A DNA stretch of 64,000 nucleotides from Bdellovibrionales bacterium (GTDB lineage Bacteria > Bdellovibrionota > Bdellovibrionia > Bdellovibrionales > JAKFYE01): positions 1-64,000 of the forward strand of contig JAKFYE010000025.1 in NCBI GenBank assembly GCA_021731045.1, in the 5' to 3' direction. Each line of letters starts with the position of its first letter. The first letter of the stretch is position 1. The notes below the pieces were generated by a model. That model worked only from the letters and a program-made list of their open reading frames with translations, did not search any database and was not told the DNA's origin. The position numbers and the translations under genes are program-made. This document shows, piece after piece, positions 41,123 through 50,096 of the stretch.

Positions 41123-42931
41123 CTATTGATGAAAAGTTTTAGGAATCGGAAGACCTTCAATTTCCATAATCTTAAGTGCGTTAGTTGACGGCGAGGCTCC
41201 GGGCTTTATTTTGTAACTGAAATATAATTTTCCATTCTGAATCGTGTCTGAAAAATGCCAATTTTTAATGTCTTTGTTTTCTAAAACAGACAACTCAAGG
41301 TCATGAGTTGAAATAAAACCGAGTGAGTTCGTTTGACTCAAAAATAAAATAATTTCGCGGCTGCCTAAAAAGCGCTCACGATTATTTGTGCCTTTAAATA
41401 TTTCGTCAACTAGGAATAAAACAGGTTGTGTCCCACTCGCCCGATCCAGAATAAGTTTAAGTCTTTTAACTTCGGCGTAAAAATAACTAGCTCCATCACG
41501 TAAGGAATCGCTAACGCGGATGCACGACATAATAGGACCTATAAATGTAGTAAACGAATTTGCAAATACCGGCGCGCCTGCAAGCGCCAATACGTGATTA
41601 GCACCGAGCGTTCGCATAAACGTAGATTTACCGCTCATATTAGAGCCTGTGAGCATCACAAGTTTTTCATTTTCTAAAACAAAATCATTTGCTACAAACT
41701 GCGCATCTCCTAGAGGATGACGTAAACCCGCACAAACAATTTTAGGTTGTTCAGAGAATTCAGGAAAGTGCGTAGATCGGTATTTAGATAAAAAAGCAAA
41801 CGAAGCGGTTTCTTCGACCTCTCCCATTTCGTTTAAAACTTGAGATAGGCATTGCGCGAGTTGTGCGCGGATTTTTTCTAATTGTCGTGAAAAGTAATAG
41901 TTCCAAGGAAAAACAAAATTTAAAACGAGCGACACTAACGGATGCGAATTTACTGTTAGAAAGCTTAAATAGCGATCAAAGCGCGTAATCAGCAGAACGG
42001 GATTGACCAGGTTCAGCTGTGGTAAAATATTGGCTTTAATTTTAGGATCAAGCTTCGCCAAATGTTGGAGAACAGGTGTGAGTCGGGCAAAAAGAGTCGA
42101 AAGAGTTTGGGCGCGACTGTAAGCCTCTCCCAAAGTTTTTAAACTGAGAATTGAAAGCAGCGGAAAGAGCGCACGAAAGGTCACTGGCAACTGCAATTGG
42201 GGCGTCAAAATTACCAAAAGACTTTCGCTCAGTGCGAGAACCCATATTAAAGTAAGCGCCCAATATATTTTTTCATTTTTAGATGTGTAGTCTGACTTTT
42301 GAATTTCTTTTTCAAGAAGTGGTATTTCTGCCAATTCGTTTTGACCGACAAAACCCAAAACTGTAAATTTTCTGAAGAAGCCGGCGTAAAGTTGAACCGT
42401 TTTGACTTGATTTTGTTTTTGGATAATACGTCTTAAGTCTAATGACGGCTCGATCAGTGTTCGTTGAAGTTTTGTTACACCTTTGGCCGAAAAAGCTTCA
42501 GATAAACTTGTCCAAAGTGAATGCTCTCCAAAAACATCAAGATCTCGACTGAGTTGTTGGGCTTCTAGAGTCAAGGCTTCAGGTGCATTTACAAGCCAAG
42601 GTTGAGAATTTAAATATTCGATCGATTCTGGAGTCATACGTTGACGGGCGTGCTGTCGTTCATAAAACGCGATAAGAAGTTCAATTTTTTTTCGATAGAG
42701 TTTAAGTCGCGTAGACTGAACAACAAAAAAACCAAAAAGCACTAACCCAATAACTAGAACAGGGAGCTCTAATCTAATTGTTGGAAAGAGCACCGCAACT
42801 ACAAGAAGGGCAAAAATCAAGAGTGAAATGCCTAAACGAATATTAAAAATAAGATCTTGGCGGCTTTGAATGATCTCAATGCGCCGCTTTAATTTAGAGG
42901 TTCTACTTAAAAAACGTTCTTCCCACTTCAT
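41123..42931 (-). CDS. Membrane-anchored MutS-like ATPase
   Basis: 602 residues. Two TM helices near the N-terminus (about 25-47 and 50-70) and two in the middle (about 225-265), then a MutS core and ATPase C-terminal half: GSNMSGKSTFMRTLG (Walker A), IRVSDSLRDGASYFYAEVKRL (signature-like), LFLVDEIFKGTNNRER (Walker B), FISTHDLEL (switch). Mismatch-binding domains of MutS1 are not seen. The MutS fold here sits in a membrane protein, a known but poorly studied subgroup. It shares its start region with the divergent ABC transporter genes. Role in DNA uptake, envelope or recombination is unproven. Confidence 0.88.
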   Translation of the reverse strand: MKWEERFLSRTSKLKRRIEIIQSRQDLIFNIRLGISLLIFALLVVAVLFPTIRLELPVLVIGLVLFGFFVVQSTRLKLYRKKIELLIAFYERQHARQRMTPESIEYLNSQPWLVNAPEALTLEAQQLSRDLDVFGEHSLWTSLSEAFSAKGVTKLQRTLIEPSLDLRRIIQKQNQVKTVQLYAGFFRKFTVLGFVGQNELAEIPLLEKEIQKSDYTSKNEKIYWALTLIWVLALSESLLVILTPQLQLPVTFRALFPLLSILSLKTLGEAYSRAQTLSTLFARLTPVLQHLAKLDPKIKANILPQLNLVNPVLLITRFDRYLSFLTVNSHPLVSLVLNFVFPWNYYFSRQLEKIRAQLAQCLSQVLNEMGEVEETASFAFLSKYRSTHFPEFSEQPKIVCAGLRHPLGDAQFVANDFVLENEKLVMLTGSNMSGKSTFMRTLGANHVLALAGAPVFANSFTTFIGPIMSCIRVSDSLRDGASYFYAEVKRLKLILDRASGTQPVLFLVDEIFKGTNNRERFLGSREIILFLSQTNSLGFISTHDLELSVLENKDIKNWHFSDTIQNGKLYFSYKIKPGASPSTNALKIMEIEGLPIPKTFHQ

Positions 42932-42963
42932 TGTTGAACAAGTATGAGCTAATCTTATGTACT

Positions 42964-43908
42964 ATGTCATCATCTGCACCGATTTATTTGCAAAATCTAG
43001 TCAAAACCTACAAGAAAATCAAAGGGGATAAAGCTGATGCGGTTCTCGCAGTTCAAGATGTCAGTCTAGAGATGAAACCAGGCGAGATTTTAGGACTTCT
43101 TGGTCCGAACGGCGCGGGTAAAACCACTATTATATCTATTTTGACATCTCTAGAGAGTTCTTCGTCTGGTGGGGCTTTTATTTTTGGACATAACGTAGAA
43201 TCCAATGATCGCGCTGTTTGGGCGCAGGTTAAAAATCTTTACGGCCTTGTTCCACAAGAAATTGTGAATCATGGTTTTTTTACTGTGTACGAAGTTTTGA
43301 CGTTTATCTCGGGTTATCATGGCATTAAAAATAATCGCGAGAGAATCGAATATCTTTTACGACGTTTAGCACTTTGGGATCATAAAGATAAAAAAGTGGC
43401 CCAGTTAAGCGGCGGAATGAAGCGACGATTTCTTATTGCTAAGGCTCTTGTGCATTCACCTCAATTGCTCTTATTAGATGAACCTACCGCTGGAGTAGAT
43501 ATTGAATTACGAAACACACTTTGGACTTTTGTAAAAGAGCTTCACGCACAAGGCACCTCAATTCTTTTAACCACGCATTATCTCGAAGAAGCAGAGCAAC
43601 TTTGCGATCGCGTTGCGATCATCGACAAAGGAAAAATTAAACGGGTAGGGCCGACTAAAGAGTTGATAAAATCTTTAACGCAAAGACGTGTTCATATCTC
43701 TTTAAAATCAGCTGTCGAAGTGTTGCAGTCTCCTTATCTAATTTCACAAACTCCAACCGATTTAATCTTTAAGCTCCCTTCGACTATGGTATTGGGAGAT
43801 CTTTTGAGTACAACAAAACTTGATACTAGTAAGGTAACAGATTTCAAAATTTATGAGGGCACTTTGCAAGAAGCCTTTTTACATATACTTGATGAAGGAC
43901 GGGCGTAA
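42964..43908 (+). CDS. ABC-2 type transporter, ATP-binding subunit
   Basis: About 314 residues with GPNGAGKTTI (Walker A), LSGGMKRRF (signature), LLLDEPTAGVD (Walker B), LLTTHYLEEAE (switch). The extra C-terminal 80 residues are typical of DrrA/YadG-type ABC-2 ATPases. ATG at 42964 is preferred to the TTG at 42931. It overlaps the permease start by one base, so they form an exporter, probably for lipid, drug or polysaccharide; substrate unknown. Confidence 0.95.
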   Translation: MSSSAPIYLQNLVKTYKKIKGDKADAVLAVQDVSLEMKPGEILGLLGPNGAGKTTIISILTSLESSSSGGAFIFGHNVESNDRAVWAQVKNLYGLVPQEIVNHGFFTVYEVLTFISGYHGIKNNRERIEYLLRRLALWDHKDKKVAQLSGGMKRRFLIAKALVHSPQLLLLDEPTAGVDIELRNTLWTFVKELHAQGTSILLTTHYLEEAEQLCDRVAIIDKGKIKRVGPTKELIKSLTQRRVHISLKSAVEVLQSPYLISQTPTDLIFKLPSTMVLGDLLSTTKLDTSKVTDFKIYEGTLQEAFLHILDEGRA

Positions 43909-44702
43909 TGAGCACGCAAAGTTTAGGTTGGACGCCTTTTTTTACTTTGGTTCATAAGGAAATTTTGCGGTTTATAAAAGTGGTTGGTCAAACCGTACTT
44001 AGTCCCATTGTAAACTCGACGCTCTATTTATTGATATTCGGTGTGAGTTTGGGTGGTCAAATTCAAATGAGTAATGGCTTTACGTATTTAGCCTTTTTAA
44101 TTCCCGGTCTCGTGATGATGGCGGCATTGAACAACGCCTATCAAAATTCTTCGAGTTCTATTATTGGATCCAAGTTTCATGGAGATTTACAAGATCTTAG
44201 AACTGTTCCAATTTCGGGACAAGAAATTGTGTGGGCCATGTCTTTTGCAGGTTTGGTTCGCGGATCTCTCGTAGGCTTTCTAACTTTCTTAGTGGGACAA
44301 GCTTTTTATTTTTATACAGAGTCGCAACTTATAACGATCGCCCATCCCGGATTATTAGCTTTCTTTATTTGTGTGGGAACATTTAGTTTCGCGATGCTCG
44401 GAATTGCCGTGGGGTTTTATGCAACCGGCTTTGAAAAAATCAACGCGATAGGATCCTTTATACTTTTACCGTTGATGTATTTAGGCGGCGTCTTTTTTTC
44501 ACTTCAAAACCTTCATCCGGTTTGGCAAATGATTTCCAAAGCAAATCCTTTGTTTTATTTCATAAATGGAATTCGCTATAGTTTTTTAGGAGTTTCAGAC
44601 ATCCCGATTGAAACCGCGGCCGTGGTTTCTATATTTAGTTTAATTGTTATGCTCACGATTGCCACTCGCTGCGTAAGGCATGGATCATATGCTCGTTGGT
44701 AA
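43908..44702 (+). CDS. ABC-2 type transporter permease
   Basis: 264 residues, six predicted TM helices of the ABC2_membrane fold; conserved features include TLYLLIFGVSLG near the start, LIPGLVMMAALNNAY and ANPLFYFINGIRYSFLG toward the C-terminus. ATG overlaps the stop of the ATPase gene (TAATG). YadH-type partner of the YadG-type ATPase. Ends 61 bases before ffh; a separate promoter for ffh probably lies there. Confidence 0.93.
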   Translation: MSTQSLGWTPFFTLVHKEILRFIKVVGQTVLSPIVNSTLYLLIFGVSLGGQIQMSNGFTYLAFLIPGLVMMAALNNAYQNSSSSIIGSKFHGDLQDLRTVPISGQEIVWAMSFAGLVRGSLVGFLTFLVGQAFYFYTESQLITIAHPGLLAFFICVGTFSFAMLGIAVGFYATGFEKINAIGSFILLPLMYLGGVFFSLQNLHPVWQMISKANPLFYFINGIRYSFLGVSDIPIETAAVVSIFSLIVMLTIATRCVRHGSYARW

Positions 44703-44763
44703 CGTATTGGTCAGTAGCGTAGAGGTTCGTAAAAAAATATGAGGAATACTTTAGGAGAAGTAA

Positions 44764-46128
44764 ATGTTTGATCAACTATCGAATAAACTTTTAGATTCGT
44801 TAAAAAAATTAGGTCGCCAATCTAAAATTACTGAAGACAACATCCAAGAAACGCTCAAAGAAATTCGTATGAGCTTGCTCGAAGCCGACGTGAATTTTAA
44901 AGTCGTGAAGGCATTTATTGACCGAGTAAAAGAAAAAGCTGTAGGCCAACACGTTGTTGGCCAAATTTCAGCGGGACAACAGTTTGTAAAGATCGTTCAT
45001 GATGAGTTGGTAACTCTTTTAGGAAGTACGAGCACAGATCTTAATGTTCGCAGCCAACCTGCAGTTATTTTAATGGTGGGTTTACAGGGAACAGGTAAAA
45101 CCACCACCTCCGCAAAACTTGCGCTTCATATTCGAAAAAAACTCGGCAAAAAACCAGGCCTTGTACCTGCCGACGTTTACCGACCTGCCGCCATTGAACA
45201 GCTTAAAATTTTAGGTGCTCAAAATAATATTCCTGTATTTCCGTCACAAGCGTCTCAAAAACCCGAAGAGATTTTAGAAAAAGCAAAGGCTTGGGCCAAG
45301 GACGAAATGGTTGAAGTCCTTATTCTTGATACTGCCGGTCGCCTGCAAATAGATGACGAATTGATGTCTGAGCTTCAGCGTCTTAAAACCATTGGGTCTC
45401 CTGACGAAATTTTATTGGTCGCCGATGCCATGTTGGGGCAGCAATCGGTCAATGTAGCCGAAGGCTTTAATTCCAAATTAGGACTTACCGGATTGATCTT
45501 AACAAAAATTGATGGCGATGCGCGTGGTGGTGCGGCACTCAGCATTCGTGAGACCTTAGGGATTCCCATTAAGTTTTTAGGTATTGGTGAAAACGTGACC
45601 GCGCTTGAGGTGTTTCATCCTGACCGCTTGGCTTCGCGAATTCTGGATATGGGTGACGTACTTAGCTTGGTCGAAAAAGCTCATGAAGTGGTAGATCAAG
45701 ATAAAGCATTAAAAGCGGCCAAAAAAATGGCTAAAGGTGATTTTACTGTTGAAGATTTCCTAGAACAAATTCGTCAAATGAAAAAACTCGGGAGTTTTGA
45801 AAGCATTCTTAAAATGCTTCCAGGTATGGGGCAGATGACAAAACAGCTTAAAGATATGGCTCCTCCCGATGAAGAGATAAAAAAAATCGAAGCGATTATT
45901 TGTTCGATGACACTTAAAGAGCGACAGAATCATTTAATTCTTAATGGTTCTAGACGTTTACGAATTGCTAAAGGAAGTGGCACTGAGGTTAAAGACGTGA
46001 ACAAATTTATTAAGCAATTTGAGCAGAGCAAAAAAATGATGTCGTCATTAATGAAGATGGGAATGGGCAAGGGCGGTTTTGGTGGAGGCGGTAAGGGCCC
46101 AGGATCCGGTAGCTTTTTTCCGTTTTAA
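44764..46128 (+). CDS. ffh: Signal recognition particle GTPase Ffh
   Basis: 454 residues. Ffh binds signal sequences and docks at FtsY, targeting inner-membrane proteins. N domain, then G domain with GLQGTGKTTTSAKLA (G1), DTAGRLQID (G3), TKIDGDARGG (G4), then the M domain, Met-rich from about 330 with GMGQMTKQL and KRLRIAKGSGT-like SRRLRIAKGSGT (RNA binding). The C-terminus is Gly-rich (KGGFGGGGKGPG). First of the block leading to rplS-rnhB. AGGAG 7 bases before the ATG. Confidence 0.98.
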   Translation: MFDQLSNKLLDSLKKLGRQSKITEDNIQETLKEIRMSLLEADVNFKVVKAFIDRVKEKAVGQHVVGQISAGQQFVKIVHDELVTLLGSTSTDLNVRSQPAVILMVGLQGTGKTTTSAKLALHIRKKLGKKPGLVPADVYRPAAIEQLKILGAQNNIPVFPSQASQKPEEILEKAKAWAKDEMVEVLILDTAGRLQIDDELMSELQRLKTIGSPDEILLVADAMLGQQSVNVAEGFNSKLGLTGLILTKIDGDARGGAALSIRETLGIPIKFLGIGENVTALEVFHPDRLASRILDMGDVLSLVEKAHEVVDQDKALKAAKKMAKGDFTVEDFLEQIRQMKKLGSFESILKMLPGMGQMTKQLKDMAPPDEEIKKIEAIICSMTLKERQNHLILNGSRRLRIAKGSGTEVKDVNKFIKQFEQSKKMMSSLMKMGMGKGGFGGGGKGPGSGSFFPF

Positions 46129-46203
46129 TGAGTCATTTTGGACTATTGACACACTTCGGGTTTCGTGGGACTTTCCACTCCTCGTGTCATAAAAGGAGCA
46201 GAA

Positions 46204-46458
46204 ATGGTTGTCATTCGACTTGCGCGATTTGGAGCTACGCATACACCTCGTTACCGAGTGATGGTAGCCGATCAACGCAGATATAGAAATAGTCGTTTTA
46301 TTGAAAACGTAGGTTTTTACGATCCAAAAGCATCAGGCAAAGCAGTTGGCCTACAGTTGGATATCGAAAAAATTAATGATTGGATTAAAAAAGGTGCGCA
46401 GCCTACTGATCGCGTAAAATCATTAATCAGAAAGCTGGGAAAAACACAAACAGCTTAG
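46204..46458 (+). CDS. rpsP: 30S ribosomal protein S16
   Basis: 84 residues: VVIRLARFGATHTPRYRVM, DQRRYRNSRFIENVGFYDPK, IEKINDWIKKGAQPTDRVKS are the S16 blocks. S16 is needed for 30S assembly. The ATG at 46204 has AAAAGGAG just upstream; a longer frame starts at 46165 but adds non-family residues. Second in the ffh-rplS block. Confidence 0.98.
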   Translation: MVVIRLARFGATHTPRYRVMVADQRRYRNSRFIENVGFYDPKASGKAVGLQLDIEKINDWIKKGAQPTDRVKSLIRKLGKTQTA

Positions 46459-46479
46459 TTTTGTGTTGTAGGAGATGAA

Positions 46480-46725
46480 ATGGATCACAGCAGTTTAAAA
46501 GATCTTGTAGAATTTATGGCGAAGTCGTTGGTCGACAAACCAGATGAAGTTGAAGTGAACGAAGTTGTTGGAGAACAAACAACTGTTGTTGAACTTAAAG
46601 TCGCAAAAGAAGATCTCGGTAAAGTGATCGGAAAACAAGGTCGCACAGCACGTTCTATGAGAACTATTTTGAATGCTGCCAGTACGAAATTGCATAAACG
46701 TAGCGTTCTCGAAATCGTAGAATAG
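46480..46725 (+). CDS. khpA: KH-domain RNA-binding protein KhpA
   Basis: 81 residues: one KH domain with [20 protein letters not shown] and the GKQG loop in [17 protein letters not shown]. KhpA (YlqC) binds RNA with KhpB/Jag and is usually between rpsP and rimM, as here. AGGAGA before the ATG. Followed by an intrinsic terminator, so rimM and the rest may be partly separate in expression. Confidence 0.95.
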   Translation: MDHSSLKDLVEFMAKSLVDKPDEVEVNEVVGEQTTVVELKVAKEDLGKVIGKQGRTARSMRTILNAASTKLHKRSVLEIVE

Positions 46726-46754
46726 TTTTATTTTATTTAAAGAGATTGAACATC

Positions 46755-46784
46755 AAGGCACCCTCAACAGCGGTGCCTTTTTTT
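46755..46784 (+). terminator. Intrinsic terminator between khpA and rimM
   Basis: AAGGCACC/GGTGCCTT stem (46755-46762 with 46772-46779), 9-base loop, T-run at 46780-46784. It is 29 bases after the khpA stop and before the likely rimM start, so it divides the operon or works as an attenuator. Confidence 0.75.
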
Positions 46785-46802
46785 ATACCGAAAGTAGTGA
46801 AT

Positions 46803-47333
46803 ATGTCTGAAATGATGGAAGTTGGAAAAGTTAGAGATGCACATGGGCTGAAGGGCGAGTTGTTTCTTATATTTTTTGCGGAAGAGTGCGCATGGCTTGA
46901 TAAAGTTAAAACTTTAAAACTGCAAGGCGCCACTCCCAACAAAGATGGTAAGCATAAACGCGAAACCAAAGAGCTCACGATCAAAAATTACCGTCCACAC
47001 AAAAAAGGTGTGATCTTAAAATTTGAAGAACTGCCGGATCGTACAGAAGCCGAAAAACTAATTGGATACACAATCACGATTCCTAAAGATTTGCTAACAA
47101 GTAAAAAGGGCGAAGAGATTTTTTTAACTGAAATCGAAGGCTTTACGGTTTTTAACAATGAAGATAAAGTCGGTGAAATCGCTAGTTTTTATTCAAACGG
47201 CGCTCAGGATATTTTAATTGTTAAAGGTGATAAAGGTAATGTTGAGATACCACTGATTAAAGAGTTCATTTTAGAAATCCTCTGGGACAAAAAACAAATT
47301 CGTTTTAAATTACCCGAAGGATTGATCGAATAA
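46803..47333 (+). CDS. rimM: Ribosome maturation factor RimM
   Basis: About 176 residues. RimM helps 30S maturation by binding S19. N-domain VGKVRDAHGLKGELFL, then VILKFEELPDRTEAEKLIGY and PRC-barrel EIEGFTVFNNEDKVGEIASF, VEIPLIKEFI. The ATG at 46803 (MSEMMEVGK) is preferred; the longer frame starts with TTG at 46746 and crosses the terminator. One base from trmD. Confidence 0.95.
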   Translation: MSEMMEVGKVRDAHGLKGELFLIFFAEECAWLDKVKTLKLQGATPNKDGKHKRETKELTIKNYRPHKKGVILKFEELPDRTEAEKLIGYTITIPKDLLTSKKGEEIFLTEIEGFTVFNNEDKVGEIASFYSNGAQDILIVKGDKGNVEIPLIKEFILEILWDKKQIRFKLPEGLIE

Positions 47334-47334
47334 A

Positions 47335-48120
47335 ATGACTTTTTCGGTTGGGGTAATTACGGCTTTTCCTGAACTCTTTGAGGCCTTTTCAAAAAAAGGC
47401 CTTATCGGCCAGGCTATTCAGAATCAAAAAATCGAATTTTCAACTTTAAATCCGCGCGAGTTTACCACCGATCTTCATAAAACAATCGACGACCGGCCCT
47501 ATGGTGGTGGCGATGGTATGATTATGTTAGCTGAGCCACTTGAAAAAGCGGTCCTGAATATTAAAACCCATAATCCTGACTCGCGAGTGATTTATCTATC
47601 ACCCCAAGGAGAAAAACTAACGGATTCATTAGCCCGTACGCTGGCCACTGAAGAGGGTATAATTCTTATCTGCGGTCGCTATGGCGGAGTCGACGAGCGG
47701 TTTATCACGACTCATGTAGATCAAGAGATCTCCGTTGGTGACTACATATTAAACGGCGGTGAAGTCGGAGCGATGTGTGTTATTGAGGCAGTTTCAAGAT
47801 TTTTGCCTGGAGTTTTAGGTAATTACGTCAGTTCTCAAAAGGACTCCTTTAGCGAGGGACTTTTGGAGTTTCCTCAGCTTACTCGACCTCCCGAATATGC
47901 CGGTTTAAAAGTCCCCGCGGTTCTGACTTCGGGAGATCATAAAGCGATTGAAAAGTGGCGACATACAATGAGCCTATTAAGAACATATTTTCGACGCCCA
48001 GAGCTTCTAGAAACAAATGATCCTCAAGTAGAATCTGCGCTTAAGTTTTATGCGGAAATGTCAGAAAATGATCGACGCGCGTGCGGACTCCCTTTTCGTG
48101 ACACTCACTTGACCGTATAG
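47335..48120 (+). CDS. trmD: tRNA (guanine37-N1)-methyltransferase
   Basis: 261 residues. TrmD methylates G37 of tRNAs. Family motifs: VITAFPELFEAFS, DDRPYGGGDGMIM, LICGRYGGVDERF, SVGDYILNGGE, SEGLLEFPQLTRP (the trefoil-knot SAM site lies in these). Starts one base after the rimM stop. Confidence 0.98.
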   Translation: MTFSVGVITAFPELFEAFSKKGLIGQAIQNQKIEFSTLNPREFTTDLHKTIDDRPYGGGDGMIMLAEPLEKAVLNIKTHNPDSRVIYLSPQGEKLTDSLARTLATEEGIILICGRYGGVDERFITTHVDQEISVGDYILNGGEVGAMCVIEAVSRFLPGVLGNYVSSQKDSFSEGLLEFPQLTRPPEYAGLKVPAVLTSGDHKAIEKWRHTMSLLRTYFRRPELLETNDPQVESALKFYAEMSENDRRACGLPFRDTHLTV

Positions 48121-48168
48121 TGCACCCATGCTAATTCCTCTTTCTTACCCGTTTAAGGAGAGCTCATC

Positions 48169-48555
48169 ATGCTAGATTTAATTCGTCGCGTTACAATGAA
48201 GAATACAGAGAAGTCAGTTGCTGGAAGCTTCTACACAGGCGACACCGTTGAGGTTTCCGTAAAAATTCGTGAAGGTGAAAAAGAAAGAGTTCAGCTTTAC
48301 AAAGGCGTTGTGATGAAAATTTCTGGTGCGGGAGCTGGGCGCTCTTTTACTGTAAGAAAAATTTCTGATGGCGTTGGTGTCGAAAGAACTTTCCCTTTTG
48401 AAAGCCCTTCTATTGATAAAGTTCGAGTTGTATCTAAAGGAACAGTTCGTCGCGCACGTTTATTTTATCTTCGCAATCTTGAAGGTAAAGCCGCACGTAT
48501 TGATTCTGAGCTTGTAAACACAGCTAAAGAAACAACAAAAGCTCCCGTACAATAA
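48169..48555 (+). CDS. rplS: 50S ribosomal protein L19
   Basis: 128 residues with [75 protein letters not shown], the L19 pattern. L19 lies at the 30S-50S interface. The C-terminal tail of about 12 residues ([10 protein letters not shown]) goes beyond the E. coli protein. GGAGAG before the ATG at 48169. Confidence 0.98.
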   Translation: MLDLIRRVTMKNTEKSVAGSFYTGDTVEVSVKIREGEKERVQLYKGVVMKISGAGAGRSFTVRKISDGVGVERTFPFESPSIDKVRVVSKGTVRRARLFYLRNLEGKAARIDSELVNTAKETTKAPVQ

Positions 48556-48563
48556 ACAAATAA

Positions 48564-49193
48564 ATGGCAAAATCCTCAAAGGGTTTCGAAGCGTTTGATT
48601 GGCGAGTTTTAAAACCCTCGCCCATAATTGGCGTTGATGAAGCTGGTCGAGGCTGTTTAGCTGGGCCAGTTTTTGCGGGCGCAGTCATAGTACAATCAGA
48701 AATCGGCATTACGGAATTCACAGATTCAAAACTGTTATCCGAGTCTCGTCGCGAAGAACTCTTTGAGATAATTTTAGAACACCATCATGTCGGTATCGGC
48801 TCTGCATCTGTTGAAGAAATCGAAAAACTTAATATTTTAAACGCAGCATTGCTGGCGATGAAGCGAGCGGTTGAGAATCTTAAGATGAATAATGGGCATG
48901 TTATTGTCGATGGCATTTTTAAGATTAAAGATCTTAAAAATTTTGAACAGACCACTTTAATCAAAGGTGATTTGAGAGCGACCCCCGTCGCAGCGGCATC
49001 GATCGTAGCTAAGGTTTCGCGTGATCGTTTGATGAAGAAAATGGGGCAAGAACTACCGGTTTATGGATTTGAAAAACATAAAGGTTATTCAACAGAAGCT
49101 CATATGCAAGCCATTGAAAAACATGGACCATGTCTTCACCATCGACGCACTTTTGCTGGCGTCAAGGAATTCATCACTTCCCATATATTGTAA
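48564..49193 (+). CDS. rnhB: Ribonuclease HII
   Basis: 209 residues. RnhB removes ribonucleotides in DNA and RNA of hybrids. [20 protein letters not shown] (Asp, Glu of the metal site), [22 protein letters not shown] (Asp), [14 protein letters not shown] are all present. Overlaps the YraN-type gene at its 3' end. In the conserved rplS-rnhB-yraN order. Confidence 0.97.
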   Translation: MAKSSKGFEAFDWRVLKPSPIIGVDEAGRGCLAGPVFAGAVIVQSEIGITEFTDSKLLSESRREELFEIILEHHHVGIGSASVEEIEKLNILNAALLAMKRAVENLKMNNGHVIVDGIFKIKDLKNFEQTTLIKGDLRATPVAAASIVAKVSRDRLMKKMGQELPVYGFEKHKGYSTEAHMQAIEKHGPCLHHRRTFAGVKEFITSHIL

Positions 49194-49518
49194 GTCTAAA
49201 GATCGTGGTTTATGGGCGGAGTCTCAAGTCGCTCGAGAATATTTAAAACATCACGATTTTGTTTTTCATCGGCTTAAAACATTTTATGGTGAGATTGATT
49301 TAGGGTTTTTGTCGCGTTCAGGAGTGTTAATCTTAATTGAGGTTAAAACTCTTTCTCGTTTTGGGTTTGCTGAAATGAGATTACAGTCACGCCAGCGTCA
49401 GCGTTTGCACAATAACTACCAATTTATTCTGCATAAACTCAAATGTCCTGTTGAATTTCATTACGTCTTTGTAGGACCAACGGGCACGTTGAGCATTTTA
49501 AAAGAAGGAATTCTGTAG
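49123..49518 (+). CDS. YraN/UPF0102 family protein
   Basis: Up to about 131 residues, a nuclease-fold family linked to DNA repair or uptake. Motifs: [33 protein letters not shown] (E-V-K of the PD-(D/E)XK fold), [18 protein letters not shown]. The start is uncertain: the ATG at 49123 gives 20 residues before the family core and overlaps rnhB by 71 bases; no clear ribosome site was found. The usual YraN start would fall near the rnhB stop. Confidence 0.85.
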   Translation: MDHVFTIDALLLASRNSSLPIYCKSKDRGLWAESQVAREYLKHHDFVFHRLKTFYGEIDLGFLSRSGVLILIEVKTLSRFGFAEMRLQSRQRQRLHNNYQFILHKLKCPVEFHYVFVGPTGTLSILKEGIL

Positions 49519-49585
49519 GCTATGTCAGCGATAGTCTAGGGTGCCAGGCCTTGACATATTTAGCGAACGGCGAAAGACTTTATAT

Positions 49586-50014
49586 ATGAGTAGGTTCACC
49601 CACATCATTAGCGTGACCATATTGATTGCCAGTGTATCGCTTTGGTCTCCACGAGCGCAGTCAGATTCTATGAAAGAGTTTGTTACAAGTTGTACTTACG
49701 GTGTACTTGCGGGAACTCTAGTCGGAGCGGCATCGCTCGCGTTTACCGATGCCCCTGGAGACAATCTTAATAATATCGCTCGTGGAGCTTCTATCGGTTT
49801 ATATGCGGGAATTCTGCTTGGCGCCTACGTGGTCTATGGAGTTTCTGACGGAACCGAAGAACCCGAAGGAGAGCAAGAGCCTACACCAGAAAACGATCCA
49901 GGCGCTCCTCCTGCAGATGAAGGCCAGACACGTATCGAATCGATTTATCCATTATTTAGTCAAAATGGAAGTCTCGATGGCGCGGGATTAAATATTCGTT
50001 TGATTTCTTTTTAA
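49586..50014 (+). CDS. Hypothetical exported or membrane protein with glycine-zipper-like helices
   Basis: About 142 residues. Signal peptide (to RAQS, about residue 26), then two hydrophobic helices with small residues (LAGTLVGAASLAFT and ASIGLYAGILLGAYVVYG), Gly/Ala spaced like a glycine zipper, then an acidic Pro/Glu/Gly-rich linker and a short C-terminus. ATG at 49586; weak ribosome site. No function recognised; such helices form small oligomers in membranes. Confidence 0.65.
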   Translation: MSRFTHIISVTILIASVSLWSPRAQSDSMKEFVTSCTYGVLAGTLVGAASLAFTDAPGDNLNNIARGASIGLYAGILLGAYVVYGVSDGTEEPEGEQEPTPENDPGAPPADEGQTRIESIYPLFSQNGSLDGAGLNIRLISF

Positions 50015-50096
50015 GAAAAATTTTAATAAATAATTAGATAATGAAATTTAGCGGACCTTTGCTGGTGAGGAATCTGTCCCTTTTTCAACAGACCTC

